Shown piece by piece: positions 8,612 to 16,818 of a stretch of 64,000 nucleotides of DNA. This stretch comes from Sulfolobus islandicus Y.N.15.51 (GTDB lineage: Archaea > Thermoproteota > Thermoprotei_A > Sulfolobales > Sulfolobaceae): the NCBI RefSeq assembly GCF_000022485.1, contig NC_012623.1, positions 2,196,501 to 2,260,500 on the forward strand. Direction: 5' to 3'. The position numbers were made by a program, and so were the translations under genes. Position 1 is the stretch's first letter. Every line of letters starts with the position of its first letter. The notes below the pieces were generated by a model that made no database searches, had not been told where the DNA came from, and worked only from the letters and a program-made list of their open reading frames with translations.

Positions 8612-9039
8612 ATATAAGTAGTCAGAATAAAATTTATACTGTGAAGAGAAATTTAATACTTGAATATTGCAAGACTCCTAAATCCTTCACGGAACTAAGG
8701 GATCTAACTGGGATGTCTGATGCGGGTCTATCTAAGGCACTAAACGACCTTATAAAGAAAGGGTACTTGCAGAAGACTTCGGATGGAAAATATGTGATAA
8801 CCGATAAGGTAATGCAAAGCTATAAGGAGAGAATTGTTAATAGGATTTGGTTTAAATATCAAGGAATCTCAGATGAGAAAATTGAAAAAATAGCTGATCT
8901 TTTGAAGGACGAGGGAGAATTTTATATTCTAGCTTCTAAAGGCAAGGATAAGACAGACGACTTAACGCTTCTGCTACAATATCTATTTCTACTTACATAC
9001 GAAATTGAGGGGTCAAAGGAGCTGAAAGTCACGCAATAG
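8608..9039 (+). CDS. Winged-helix DNA-binding protein
   Basis: 143 residues. The N-terminal half is a classic wHTH (ILEYCKTPKSFTELRDLTGMSDAGLSKALNDLIKKGYLQK...GKYVITDKV), as in archaeal ArsR/HxlR/MarR-like regulators. The C-terminal half is helical and probably a dimerisation or sensing part. Start codon overlaps the upstream stop. Likely a transcription regulator acting with its upstream partner; target unknown. Confidence 0.8.
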   Translation: MNISSQNKIYTVKRNLILEYCKTPKSFTELRDLTGMSDAGLSKALNDLIKKGYLQKTSDGKYVITDKVMQSYKERIVNRIWFKYQGISDEKIEKIADLLKDEGEFYILASKGKDKTDDLTLLLQYLFLLTYEIEGSKELKVTQ

Positions 9040-9390
9040 AATAGATAGCCAATTTTGTAAATTAACATACAATATAGCTATTAACCTAAAAATTCGTCAC
9101 TTAGCTGATCTTCATAAAGAGAAGTCTTACACTGATATTCGTATATGTGTTTGAGATATAGAAATAAATAATATGATTATAAAATTAACTTTGACTCTTC
9201 CTCCAAGCACTATGGACGATTCGTTTTATTCTTTATGACAGAAAAAGATTAGATACTAAAGAGTTTGGACTTTATTTCGTGCTTAGCATTAGTTACTGTA
9301 CTAAAATATAGATATCTTATTAAATTTCGATTAAGAACTGCCTTTATAGAATCTTAATAAGATGTAATTATAAAAACTTTTATAAAAAGA
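9040..9390. other. Gene-free gap with one dispersed repeat copy
   Basis: No open frame of note. Bases 9096-9165 carry a diverged copy of a short dispersed repeat (TTCATAAAGAGAAG core) that also occurs at 52157-52273 and, inverted, at 62800-62920. The rest (9170-9390) is AT-rich with nothing recognisable. Confidence 0.5.
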
Positions 9391-10245
9391 TTATAATTCC
9401 TTTAATACTTCGGCCAAGCTTATTTCTTGATGAGATGTTATGACAATGCTATAATTATCTTGTTTATTTATCCCTATCATTACGAATAGGCTCCTATTGT
9501 CATAAGTTGCATTTATTGAATAGACTACAACAGTAGCATTCTTAAAAACGACTTTCCCGGCTACAGTAAAGTTACCTATGGTTATGTTAAAGTACTTTAA
9601 AAGTTTTGTCACACTACTAAAGTTACCGGTACTCTTCAATATTAGTTGGCTATTTGACGAGAATAATTGAAAACTACCATAAGTTGTATTGCCATATGCT
9701 ATTACATTAATAGATGGTTGAGATGCAAAGATTTTCTGTGAGGTGTAAAGGTACTTTAGGAGAAAGAAAGTAGTGTTAGAACTTGCGTTATCCTTGACAA
9801 TATAAAAGTAATGTCCATCAAATCCAAAAGCACTAGTGTTTTTATAATCATAAAGTAAGGTATTATATTGGCCGTATACAAAGCCGTGTTTCACTAAAGT
9901 TTTATTTATTATTGTGAAGGCAAATGATGACAAGGGACTAGAAGCCTTAAAATAGCCTATTATTGCGAAGGTGTTATTGAACGATATGAAATTTATTGTA
10001 CCATTACCAATTATTTGAGATGCTAGTGATAATGCTAGTGTTGCATTAGTATTATTAACATAGTATGAGATGAAATTGGTTATGGGTGAAATATTATACG
10101 TATGTATTTCATCTAATGTGGAATAGTGGAATGTATCGGTTGTAGAACCACTCTCTTGAGTAGTTGGGTGTGTGCTGGCCAAGACGACGATAAACGCAGA
10201 TATCAAAACAATAATTGTTAAAATAATGGGTTTTTTTGCATCCAT
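9391..10245 (-). CDS. Secreted or membrane-anchored protein of unknown function
   Basis: 284 residues. The N-terminus is a short charged stretch (MDAKKP) followed by a hydrophobic segment of about 17 residues (IILTIIVLISAFIVVLA), giving a signal anchor or signal peptide. The rest is rich in Asn, Ser and Thr with many N-glycosylation sequons, typical of extracellular Sulfolobus proteins. A TATA-like AT stretch precedes the ATG. The upstream region carries a 109-bp block that also lies upstream of the DUF973 gene at 62546. No domain recognised. Confidence 0.7.
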   Translation of the reverse strand: MDAKKPIILTIIVLISAFIVVLASTHPTTQESGSTTDTFHYSTLDEIHTYNISPITNFISYYVNNTNATLALSLASQIIGNGTINFISFNNTFAIIGYFKASSPLSSFAFTIINKTLVKHGFVYGQYNTLLYDYKNTSAFGFDGHYFYIVKDNASSNTTFFLLKYLYTSQKIFASQPSINVIAYGNTTYGSFQLFSSNSQLILKSTGNFSSVTKLLKYFNITIGNFTVAGKVVFKNATVVVYSINATYDNRSLFVMIGINKQDNYSIVITSHQEISLAEVLKEL

Positions 10246-10293
10246 ACACTATAATCTTTTGGTTAACAAATAAACTTTTTGCAAACCCGTGCT

Positions 10294-10402
10294 TTGTTGA
10301 ATACTTCAATTTTCTAAGATGTTAAGCTCATTAAGTTTTCTTAAATTCGAAATCAGGCGTTGATTTAAAAGTAAGTTCCACGTTAACTCAGATAAAAATT
10401 AA
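10294..10402. repeat. Dispersed upstream repeat, copy A
   Basis: This block aligns with 62685-62785 over about 100 bases with small gaps (shared cores TCTTAAATTC and AATAC-TTYAATTTTCT). In both places it lies in the same orientation upstream of a minus-strand gene for a membrane or secreted protein. It could be a MITE, an unannotated small RNA or a shared control region. Confidence 0.5.
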
Positions 10403-10473
10403 GTAACCCACAAAGCAGCAAACCCGCTATTATACATGCTTTTAAACAGGAATATAAATTATTATACAGTAAA

Positions 10474-11367
10474 ATGATCGTTGTAAGCAGTATTGTCAAG
10501 AAATACGGCAATAAAATAGCATTGGATAACGTCTCATTAGAGGTTAAGAAAGGGGAATTCGTCTCACTTATAGGCCCTAACGGTGCGGGAAAAACTACAC
10601 TTATCCGAATCCTACTAACTCTAATGAAGCCAGATAAGGGGGAAGTGCAAATACTAGGAGAAAATCCTTTTAGAAACAAGAGAATCTTTAAGGCGATTGG
10701 CTACGTTCAAGAGATCCCCAATTACCCACCATTTCTTACTGGAAGGCAAGTGTTAGAACTTTCAGCTAAGATAAGAGGAGTAGATAAAAGTGAGGTGAAG
10801 AGGGTTTTAGAATTTGTTGAAATGGAGAACTACGCTAACAGTCCCATAATTAAATACAGTAAGGGAATGGTTCAGAGAATAGCAATAGCCGAATCCTTAC
10901 TTGGGAATCCATCTATTCTAATAATGGATGAGCCAAACATGGGAATTGACCCTATTTTTTCTTTGAAGACAAGAGAGTTACTAAATAAGTTGAAGAGAAA
11001 AGATAACGTATCGATTTTGATGACATCCCACGAATTAGAGGATGTAAAGAAGTTATCTGATAGAATATTCATGATATATAAGGGGAAGATAGTTTTTAGC
11101 GGTACCGTTGAGGATATGATTAAGGAGTTTTTAGGTATACAAGTAATAGTTGAAACTGATGAAATTGAAAATGCTGAAGAGGCACTAAAGGGGATAGAGT
11201 ATGTTAAAGGGGTATTCAACGATGGGAATAGGTTAATAGTTAAACTTAACGAGGATAGAAGAGAAGATCTGTTAAGGGATTTGGTTACAAGTGGTGTTAA
11301 GGTAAAGGGTTTCTATATTGACCTAAACTTGGAAGAGGCTTACATGAGGGCGTTGAGGAATGTTTGA
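10474..11367 (+). CDS. ABC transporter ATP-binding protein
   Basis: 297 residues with all ABC ATPase motifs in order: Walker A GPNGAGKTT (about residue 33), Q-loop around VQEIPNYP, signature YSKGMVQR (shortened from LSGGQ), Walker B ILIMDEP, and the H-loop in MTSHELED. A C-terminal extension of about 80 residues follows, as in drug and copper export ABC-2 ATPases. It overlaps the permease gene by eight bases. Likely powers export, but the substrate is unknown. Confidence 0.93.
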   Translation: MIVVSSIVKKYGNKIALDNVSLEVKKGEFVSLIGPNGAGKTTLIRILLTLMKPDKGEVQILGENPFRNKRIFKAIGYVQEIPNYPPFLTGRQVLELSAKIRGVDKSEVKRVLEFVEMENYANSPIIKYSKGMVQRIAIAESLLGNPSILIMDEPNMGIDPIFSLKTRELLNKLKRKDNVSILMTSHELEDVKKLSDRIFMIYKGKIVFSGTVEDMIKEFLGIQVIVETDEIENAEEALKGIEYVKGVFNDGNRLIVKLNEDRREDLLRDLVTSGVKVKGFYIDLNLEEAYMRALRNV

Positions 11368-12193
11368 GATAATGCTTTACGAATGGAGAAGGGCAATAGC
11401 TAGGAAGAAGGTTATAGTACTATCTATAATAACGTTTATATTTGAGCTTGGGATTTATTTAGCAATATACTTAGCACCTTCACACTCACTTAAGACCTTA
11501 ATAATCCCTCTCTCTCCCTATTTATGGGCTCTTGGAGTATTATTACCACAAGTGCTCCTAATACACTTCTTAGCAATATCAATAGCTTCTGGATCGATGG
11601 CAGAGGAATATGAACAAGGAACAGTGGATTATTTCATATCAAAACCAATAACGAGGTTGAGGTTTGTTATGGAGAAGTGGCTTGGTTCATTCTCCTTACT
11701 TTTAATCATTTACCTATTCATGGTAGTGCTTGCCTTAATCCTTTCATCTCTTCTCTTTGGAGTACAAAGTGAGTTAATACTATTACCTGAGCTTTTCTTT
11801 TCGATAATATTCTCAACACTAGTTTTCCTCAACATTGCATTTGCAATAGGTGAAATACTAAGGAGGAGCAATCTATCCTTTACAATTAGTGGATTTATCT
11901 TAATAGCCTCAATAATAGTATCTGACGTACTTGTCTTCGTGTCTGTAATAACGCACAACAGCAACTATGAAACGATTTCTGAGTACTTACCAACCTGGGG
12001 TTCCACGGAGTTACCATTTATGCTATTACACAACTCTCCATTTTCAGCAATAGCTAGAGGACTGAACATTTTACCTTCCATAAGCAATAATGTGAGTTTA
12101 GCAATTGTGTCGATTGTTGTGTACTCCCTTATTCCCTTAGTTTTATCGATAATAAATTTTCTGGGAAGAGACATATCGAAGAAGGTAAGTTAG
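11360..12193 (+). CDS. ABC-2 type transporter permease
   Basis: 277 residues with six predicted membrane segments (for example VIVLSIITFIFELGIYLAIYLA, LLLIIYLFMVVLALIL, LFFSIIFSTLVFLNIAFAI). The YEQGTVDYFISKPITRLRF motif after the second segment is characteristic of ABC-2 permeases. It is translationally coupled to the ATPase. The pair should assemble as a 2+2 membrane exporter. Confidence 0.9.
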   Translation: MFEIMLYEWRRAIARKKVIVLSIITFIFELGIYLAIYLAPSHSLKTLIIPLSPYLWALGVLLPQVLLIHFLAISIASGSMAEEYEQGTVDYFISKPITRLRFVMEKWLGSFSLLLIIYLFMVVLALILSSLLFGVQSELILLPELFFSIIFSTLVFLNIAFAIGEILRRSNLSFTISGFILIASIIVSDVLVFVSVITHNSNYETISEYLPTWGSTELPFMLLHNSPFSAIARGLNILPSISNNVSLAIVSIVVYSLIPLVLSIINFLGRDISKKVS

Positions 12194-12215
12194 TAAGGTA
12201 CTTTTTATATCATGA

Positions 12216-12420
12216 AAAACAATAATTTCTTGACCTCGGGGTTTGGGCTTCATAGGATTTCATAATATTTAATATCAATCCTCAGCCCTTGGGCTTCACC
12301 AAAGTCACGGGGCATTGCCCCACTCATACCCCTCCGCCCCTTTAGCGGGATAACCCCAACCCAACGGACTATCCGTTGGGGAAATCCGTACATCTTTGAT
12401 TTTTATTGTCACACCTCGTC
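12216..12420 (-). mobile_element. Hairpin-rich remnant, probably an IS200/IS605-type end
   Basis: A locally GC-rich stretch in an AT-rich intergenic region, with several palindromes such as CCCAACGG...CCGTTGGG (about 12349-12381), GGGGCATTGCCCC and CGCCCCTTTAGCGGG. Read on the minus strand it gives short frames reminiscent of TnpB C-terminal tails, but no RuvC motif is present. The assignment to IS200/IS605 rests on hairpin style and is tentative. Confidence 0.3.
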
Positions 12421-12494
12421 GTGACGTTGTCCAGGATGATAAAAATGGGAAATTGATGAGTAATATTAATAAGAAATTGGGATGAGATAATATT

Positions 12495-13575
12495 ATGAAG
12501 ACACTTTCAACTGAGAAAGACCTTTTGCTCAAGGTCGATAAAGTATTTCCATGGGAAACGTTTAGGGGTAAACTTGAGTCACTTTACTCCAAGAAACCCA
12601 AGTGGGACGTTATATTACTCCTCAAAGTCCTATAAATCAAGTTCGTCTACGAAATCTCTTGGTTAGAGGGAGAAATTAGGGATAGCAAAATGTTTATGAA
12701 ATTCTTAGGTGGGAAAGTCCCACCAAAGAGCACAATATTCTTCTTCTACAAGAAACAGTTGTTGATGAGGGGGAGAGAATGTGGACAACTCTAATGACTC
12801 AACAAGGCCTTAGACAAGGTGATTAACGAGTATAGGGAGAAGGGTTTCGAACTTGAGGTAGGAAGAGAAAAAACGACAAATTCGAGAACTATTACATAAT
12901 TGATACATTCTTCCGCGAGGGAAAGAGGAGTTTTCAAACCGGTCTAGAGAAGATGTCACTTGACCTTGATGAGATGAAATTTAACGACGATTTTCTCCTC
13001 ATGAGTTATAGTGTTTCTAAGCTCAAGTACTTTACAAGCTTTAGTATAGGGGTGGTTGGGGTAGGAAGCATGGTAAGTCATACTTTGGTTTTAAGGTTTG
13101 TTGAAAGGAGGACTAATTTTGTTTAAGGTTGGGTTGGCTAATTTGAGTGATTTGGCCTTTTCCTTTGATGGTTTTAAGCTCTTGGCTGATAGGGCTTCTA
13201 GGAAGAACATCTTGGTTAAGGGCGTTAGTTCTGCTAGGCTTCCGGTTGAGGGTAGTGGGATCAAGATTAGGGAAGGTAAGGCTTCAACAACGACTTTGAA
13301 GGGTCCAATAGAGACCTCTTATAGGAACATTAAGGCTTTTCTCCCATTTACTGGTTCTACTAAGTTTGTTTTCCGCACGTTGATCTTCGTGCTGGCCCTT
13401 GTACTCTACTCCTTATATACCATATTCAAGGGGGAGGTGGGGAGAGAGGAGTTTAGATTATTATTAATTCTTTTATTTCCTGATTTATTCAATCCAGAGA
13501 ATTTTACATTTAATGTAATTGAAACACTTATTTACACTATAGATTTATTTTTAAGGAGGTGATTTTGGGTCTACC
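12495..13575 (+). pseudogene. Chimeric, decayed transposase (IS5-type front, ISC1225-type tail)
   Basis: From ATG 12495 the frame reads an IS5-type transposase N-terminus (STEKDLLLKVDKVFPWETF) and soon hits a stop at about 12632 with further frameshifts. Bases 12917-13304 repeat the window's first 384 bases. At 13305 the sequence switches in frame (TTTLKG|PIETSYRN) to the C-terminus of the transposase at 46361-47251 and ends with that element's terminal repeat TGATTTTGGGTCTACC (13560-13575). Thus two different IS are fused. Not functional as a whole. Confidence 0.7.
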
Positions 13576-13618
13576 GGTGAGGGCGGGGTAGGCTCCACAT
13601 GCTTTGCCTCTAACATGG

Positions 13619-14770
13619 CTAGGCGATGGCTTGAAGAGCCGAAGGAACTACTTGATTGGGGTCAACTTGAGGGCCTTCACCACCTCCTCCCCTATACCTA
13701 GTCTTCTTAGTCTCACCCTTGTATTCCCCATCCTTGAGTACGTGATAAACTATCCTACATATCTTGTTGGCCAAGGCTAATGTAGCCTTTTTGGAATTAC
13801 CTGTCCTCTTCAACAAGGCTTGATAGAAGCCATTAAATTGGACCGTGTTCTTAGCGGACCTTGCAACAAGGAATAGAACGCGGGATAAGTGCTTATTCCC
13901 CTTGATGAGACCGTTGTGAAATTCGGTCTTCCCGCTCTGCTTAGTCCTTGGAGAAACTCCAGCATAAGAAGCAGCTTGTTTCGAAGACTCAAACCTGCTC
14001 ACGTCTCCAAGCTCAGCGTAAATTGTGGCTGCAGAGATTGGGACTATTCCGGGTATCTTAGTCAACTCTACTGCTTCCTCGGGTAGGAACTTCATTATCT
14101 CGTTCTCCACTTCCTTGATTTGTTCTTCTATAATGTTCAGTAGGTCCAGGAGTTGTTTTAGGATGAACGCTTCTATTCTAGTTAATTTTCTTCCCAATAA
14201 TTTGGAGTACTCCTTGATCTCTTCGTCAGTTAGCTTCTCATCAGTGGCTAGTTTTCTCACTATTTCCTTTGTCTTCTTTTCGAAGGGAGGTAGCTTGTAT
14301 CCTGCTGTTTCTAGAACTTTCCTTATCTCGTTCTTTACTTGTGTCTTTCTCTCTACTAGTCCTTCTCTGTGTCTTGTCATTTCTCTTAGTTCTTGCATTT
14401 CTCCCGTTGGTATGTACGATCCTTTTACTGTGCCTGCAGCGTAGGCTATTGCGAGTCTTATGGAATCGTTCTTGTCTGTCTTCTTGCCTAGGACTTCAAC
14501 TGTTTGGACAGGGTTTATCACGTTTACTTTTAGTCCCTTGTCTCTCAGTACGTTGTATACGTGGTAGAAGTATACTCCTGTTGCTTCCATTATTCCTTCT
14601 TCGTATCCTTCTAGGAATTTTATAAGTTCTTTGAGTCCTTCCTCGTTGTATTTGAATTCTCTCGTATCAGCTTCTTTTACTGTGTTGTTGTTTATTTCCA
14701 TCTTGGTTGCAACAAGTCTTGATTCCCCCACATCTATTGCAAATACTTTAGGCTTTATCTTCCTTTCCAT
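13619..14770 (-). CDS. IS110-family DEDD transposase, copy 1
   Basis: 383 residues. The N-terminal RuvC-like DEDD domain is visible (VFAIDVGESRLVA with the first Asp, IMEATGVYFYHV with Glu, KKTDKNDSIRLA with the last two Asp). A coiled-coil linker follows, then the C-terminal Tnp domain (KIPGIVPISAATIYAELGDVSRFESSKQAASYAGVSP...SGKTEFHNGLIKGNKHLSRVLFLVA) holding the conserved Ser. It is clearly related to copy 2 at 16819-17979. It should recombine donor and target DNA guided by a bridge RNA made from its leader. Confidence 0.93.
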   Translation of the reverse strand: MERKIKPKVFAIDVGESRLVATKMEINNNTVKEADTREFKYNEEGLKELIKFLEGYEEGIMEATGVYFYHVYNVLRDKGLKVNVINPVQTVEVLGKKTDKNDSIRLAIAYAAGTVKGSYIPTGEMQELREMTRHREGLVERKTQVKNEIRKVLETAGYKLPPFEKKTKEIVRKLATDEKLTDEEIKEYSKLLGRKLTRIEAFILKQLLDLLNIIEEQIKEVENEIMKFLPEEAVELTKIPGIVPISAATIYAELGDVSRFESSKQAASYAGVSPRTKQSGKTEFHNGLIKGNKHLSRVLFLVARSAKNTVQFNGFYQALLKRTGNSKKATLALANKICRIVYHVLKDGEYKGETKKTRYRGGGGEGPQVDPNQVVPSALQAIA

Positions 14771-14859
14771 GTGTAATACTCTTTTTCTGATTCTTGAATT
14801 TTTCTATAATAATACGCGTTGTATTGTTAATTTTGTTAGGAGATAGTGCGAACTAACTA

Positions 14860-14985
14860 TGAGAACGTCCCCTTAAATTTTTGCACACTCCTACTCGGGA
14901 TGTTGTCCCACATGTTAGATCGCGGGGGACGTATAGCCAGCCTACCCCATGGGGTTTTATCCCCATGTTCACTTTCGGCTTGTGT
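14860..14985 (-). ncRNA. Bridge RNA of IS110 copy 1
   Basis: Between the left end and the transposase start. RNA-sense order: hairpin ATGGGG-ATAAAA-CCCCAT (14949-14966), flanked 5' by GTGAAC (14967-14972) and 3' by GGGGTAG (14942-14948); then a stem ACGTCCCC/GGGGACGT (14925-14932, 14865-14872) enclosing TCTAACA (14913-14919), an inner hairpin GGGA/TCCC (14897-14909) and GTAGGAG (14888-14894). GTGAAC and GGGGTAG match the two halves of this copy's own insertion site (15073-15078 reversed; 13585-13591). GTAGGAG is complementary to the left end CTCCTAC. Confidence 0.8.
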
Positions 14986-15140
14986 TATTTTCTTGTTCTC
15001 TTTATAAAAGTTTTACTCTTGTAAAGCTTGTCTTCTTGTTTAGGAGTGTTGTTCGTGAAAATCGCCGTAGGAGTTCACATTTTTAGTATGAGCAACTAAC
15101 TATTAGTCTAGCCTTACAATGATCAGTAAATTTAATAAAT

Positions 15141-15167
15141 ACGGTGCCGTAATTTATACGGTGCCGT
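15141..15167. promoter_or_regulatory. Tandem ACGGTGCCGT palindromes before the AAA ATPase gene
   Basis: Perfect 10-base elements ACGGTGCCGT, each with ACGG/CCGT arms, at 15141-15150 and 15158-15167, separated by an AT-rich TAATTTAT-like box and ending five bases before the TTG start at 15172. Likely an operator or binding site overlapping the promoter of a leaderless transcript. Confidence 0.45.
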
Positions 15168-15171
15168 ATAA

Positions 15172-16335
15172 TTGCTATTTAACACGAGACCCAAGGAAGA
15201 TAGGAAAGACCTATACGATAGGGAGAAGGAAATTGAAATGATTAAGGATAGCATTGCAAGAGGTGAATGGATTGCCGTATTGGGCATGAGAAGGATAGGA
15301 AAGACAAGCGTTGTTAACGTTGCAGTAAAGGAAATTGGGGCAATAAAAGTCTCTATTAATCTTATGAGAATACACGATTCAAGAAAGAAGCAGTACCCAA
15401 AACACGTTTTAATAAGTTTGCTAATTGAGGAGATAAATGAGGCTATAAATAACTACACAATTTTAGGCAAGGTTGCAAAATTACTTTCAAATATTTTAGG
15501 CGTTGAGGAAATACAAACTAATAAAGTTAGGGCTAAGTTAACGAAGATTAGGGGTACAGACATAACTTACATTATAAGAGAAATGGACTCAATTGCTAGG
15601 GATAATAAGAAACAACTTGTGATAATTTTAGATGAAGCTCAAGAGTTAGCAAAGGTGAATGGCCTAGACTTTCCCTCAATTTTTCACGACGTATATGACA
15701 ATTGCAAAAACACTGTGATAATTTTTACGGGAAGTATGGTCAAGTTAATCGAAAAGACGCTGAAAAACATTGAATACACAGAACCATTCTTTGGGAGATA
15801 CATTAGAAAGATTACACTAGGGAGATTTTTACTGGAACAAAGTAGAGAATTTCTAGAAAAGGGATTTGAAGAGGAGGGGATAAAAGTGGACGAAAGCGTT
15901 ATTGACGAGGCAGTAAAGAGGCTAGATGGAATTCCAGGTTGGCTAACACTATTCGGTTCAGAATATACCTTTAGCGCTAAAATGGGTACTAAGCCTAGGA
16001 TTGATGAAATTATAGAGAAGGCTATAAACGAAGTGAGAAATGAGGCTAGGAATTTCATATTTTCAACGCAATCTCCCTTAAGGTATTCAGCAGTGATTTT
16101 AGCGCTAGATAGATTAGGGGGTAAAGGTGAACTCCACGAAATTGTTAAAGTCTCAAGCACAATTTTAAACGAGAACATACCGGAACCTAGAGTCTACGAG
16201 ATTCTCAACAGATTGGTTGAATTCGATTTCATAGAGAGAAGGGAAGATAATGAATATTACTTACACCAAGATGAACCAAATAGAAAAGGCTTAATTTTAG
16301 CAGCTAAAGACTCTCCGGCATCTTATAGTATATAA
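15172..16335 (+). CDS. Archaeal AAA ATPase (PF01637 type)
   Basis: 387 residues from TTG. N-terminus FNTRPKEDRKDLYDREKEI, then Walker A GMRRIGKTSVV (about residue 43), Walker B LVIILDEAQEL (about residue 145), a sensor-like FTGSMVKLI, and a C-terminal winged-helix region (LGGKGELHEIVKVSS). These archaeal ATPases are STAND-like and often lie near mobile DNA or TA modules. Two ACGGTGCCGT palindromes overlap its promoter. It lies intact between IS110 copy 1 and the broken thiC. Specific role unknown. Confidence 0.85.
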   Translation: MLFNTRPKEDRKDLYDREKEIEMIKDSIARGEWIAVLGMRRIGKTSVVNVAVKEIGAIKVSINLMRIHDSRKKQYPKHVLISLLIEEINEAINNYTILGKVAKLLSNILGVEEIQTNKVRAKLTKIRGTDITYIIREMDSIARDNKKQLVIILDEAQELAKVNGLDFPSIFHDVYDNCKNTVIIFTGSMVKLIEKTLKNIEYTEPFFGRYIRKITLGRFLLEQSREFLEKGFEEEGIKVDESVIDEAVKRLDGIPGWLTLFGSEYTFSAKMGTKPRIDEIIEKAINEVRNEARNFIFSTQSPLRYSAVILALDRLGGKGELHEIVKVSSTILNENIPEPRVYEILNRLVEFDFIERREDNEYYLHQDEPNRKGLILAAKDSPASYSI

Positions 16336-16610
16336 TAATCTTTATAGCTTAGTTATATGAATATTTCTTATGGGCATCATAGATGAGGCAAAAAGGGGTC
16401 AGATAACAGATGAGATGAGGGCAATAAGTAAGCTAGAAGGTATACCAGTAGAGAAGGTCAGAAATAGGATAAGTGAAGGTAAAATAATGTTGATAAGAAA
16501 TGCGAAGTACCCCAGTAGAAAACTCCTACGGGGCAATCCACGCAAAACAAGAGAACGAATAAAACCAAGTATTACAAGAGAAAAGGAAATAAACAAGTAA
16601 GGAGAAAAAC

Positions 16611-16745
16611 AACATAAGCTCATAGAAAACATGGGGATAAAACCCCATCTACAAGGCTAGCTGTGAAGCCCCTAGAACGATCTAACAAGAGGGGATAAAA
16701 ACCCCCGAGTAGGAGGTTGTAACAAAATACTCTAGGGGCTGAAAC
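16611..16745 (+). ncRNA. Bridge RNA of IS110 copy 2
   Basis: Two bulged hairpins. Target loop: AGCT (16616-16619) pairs with AGCT (16658-16661); inner hairpin ATGGGG-ATAAAA-CCCCAT (16630-16647); between them TAGAAAAC (16622-16629) on the 5' side and CTACAAG (16648-16654) on the 3' side. TAGAAAAC equals the host sequence left of the insertion (16516-16523) and ACAAG pairs with CTTGT right of it (18008-18012). Donor loop: AGCCCCTAGA/TCTAGGGGCT (16666-16675, 16730-16739) encloses TCTAACA, a GGGG/CCCC hairpin and GTAGGAG (16708-16714), which pairs with the left end CTCCTAC (16523-16529). Confidence 0.85.
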
Positions 16746-16818
16746 ACTTAACACTATGCAAAGAAAACAAGGTATTATGAGAACAAAAAATATCTCGAGA
16801 AACGCGTAATACACAAGC

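Larger units (their letters stand above)
13592..15073 (-). mobile_element. IS110-family element, copy 1 (about 1482 bp)
   Basis: Ends were set by comparison with copy 2: the left end (CTCCTACGG in transposase orientation) is at 15073 and the right end, after AGCATGT...GAGC, is at 13592, with the CT core at each junction. The rejoined target is GTGAA-CT-ACCCC in transposase orientation. IS110 elements lack inverted repeats and recombine at a dinucleotide core. Size is close to ISC1491. It sits 16 bp beyond the chimeric IS end. Confidence 0.8.

Noticed and set aside
12305-12532. Minus-strand 75-codon frame
   Set aside because: It spans a hairpin-rich IS scar and the start of an opposite-strand transposase and has no family resemblance.
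14025-14444. Long plus-strand frames opposite the IS110 transposase (also at 17037-17513 minus)
   Set aside because: Shadow frames of the real transposases with low-complexity Ser/Phe-rich translations.
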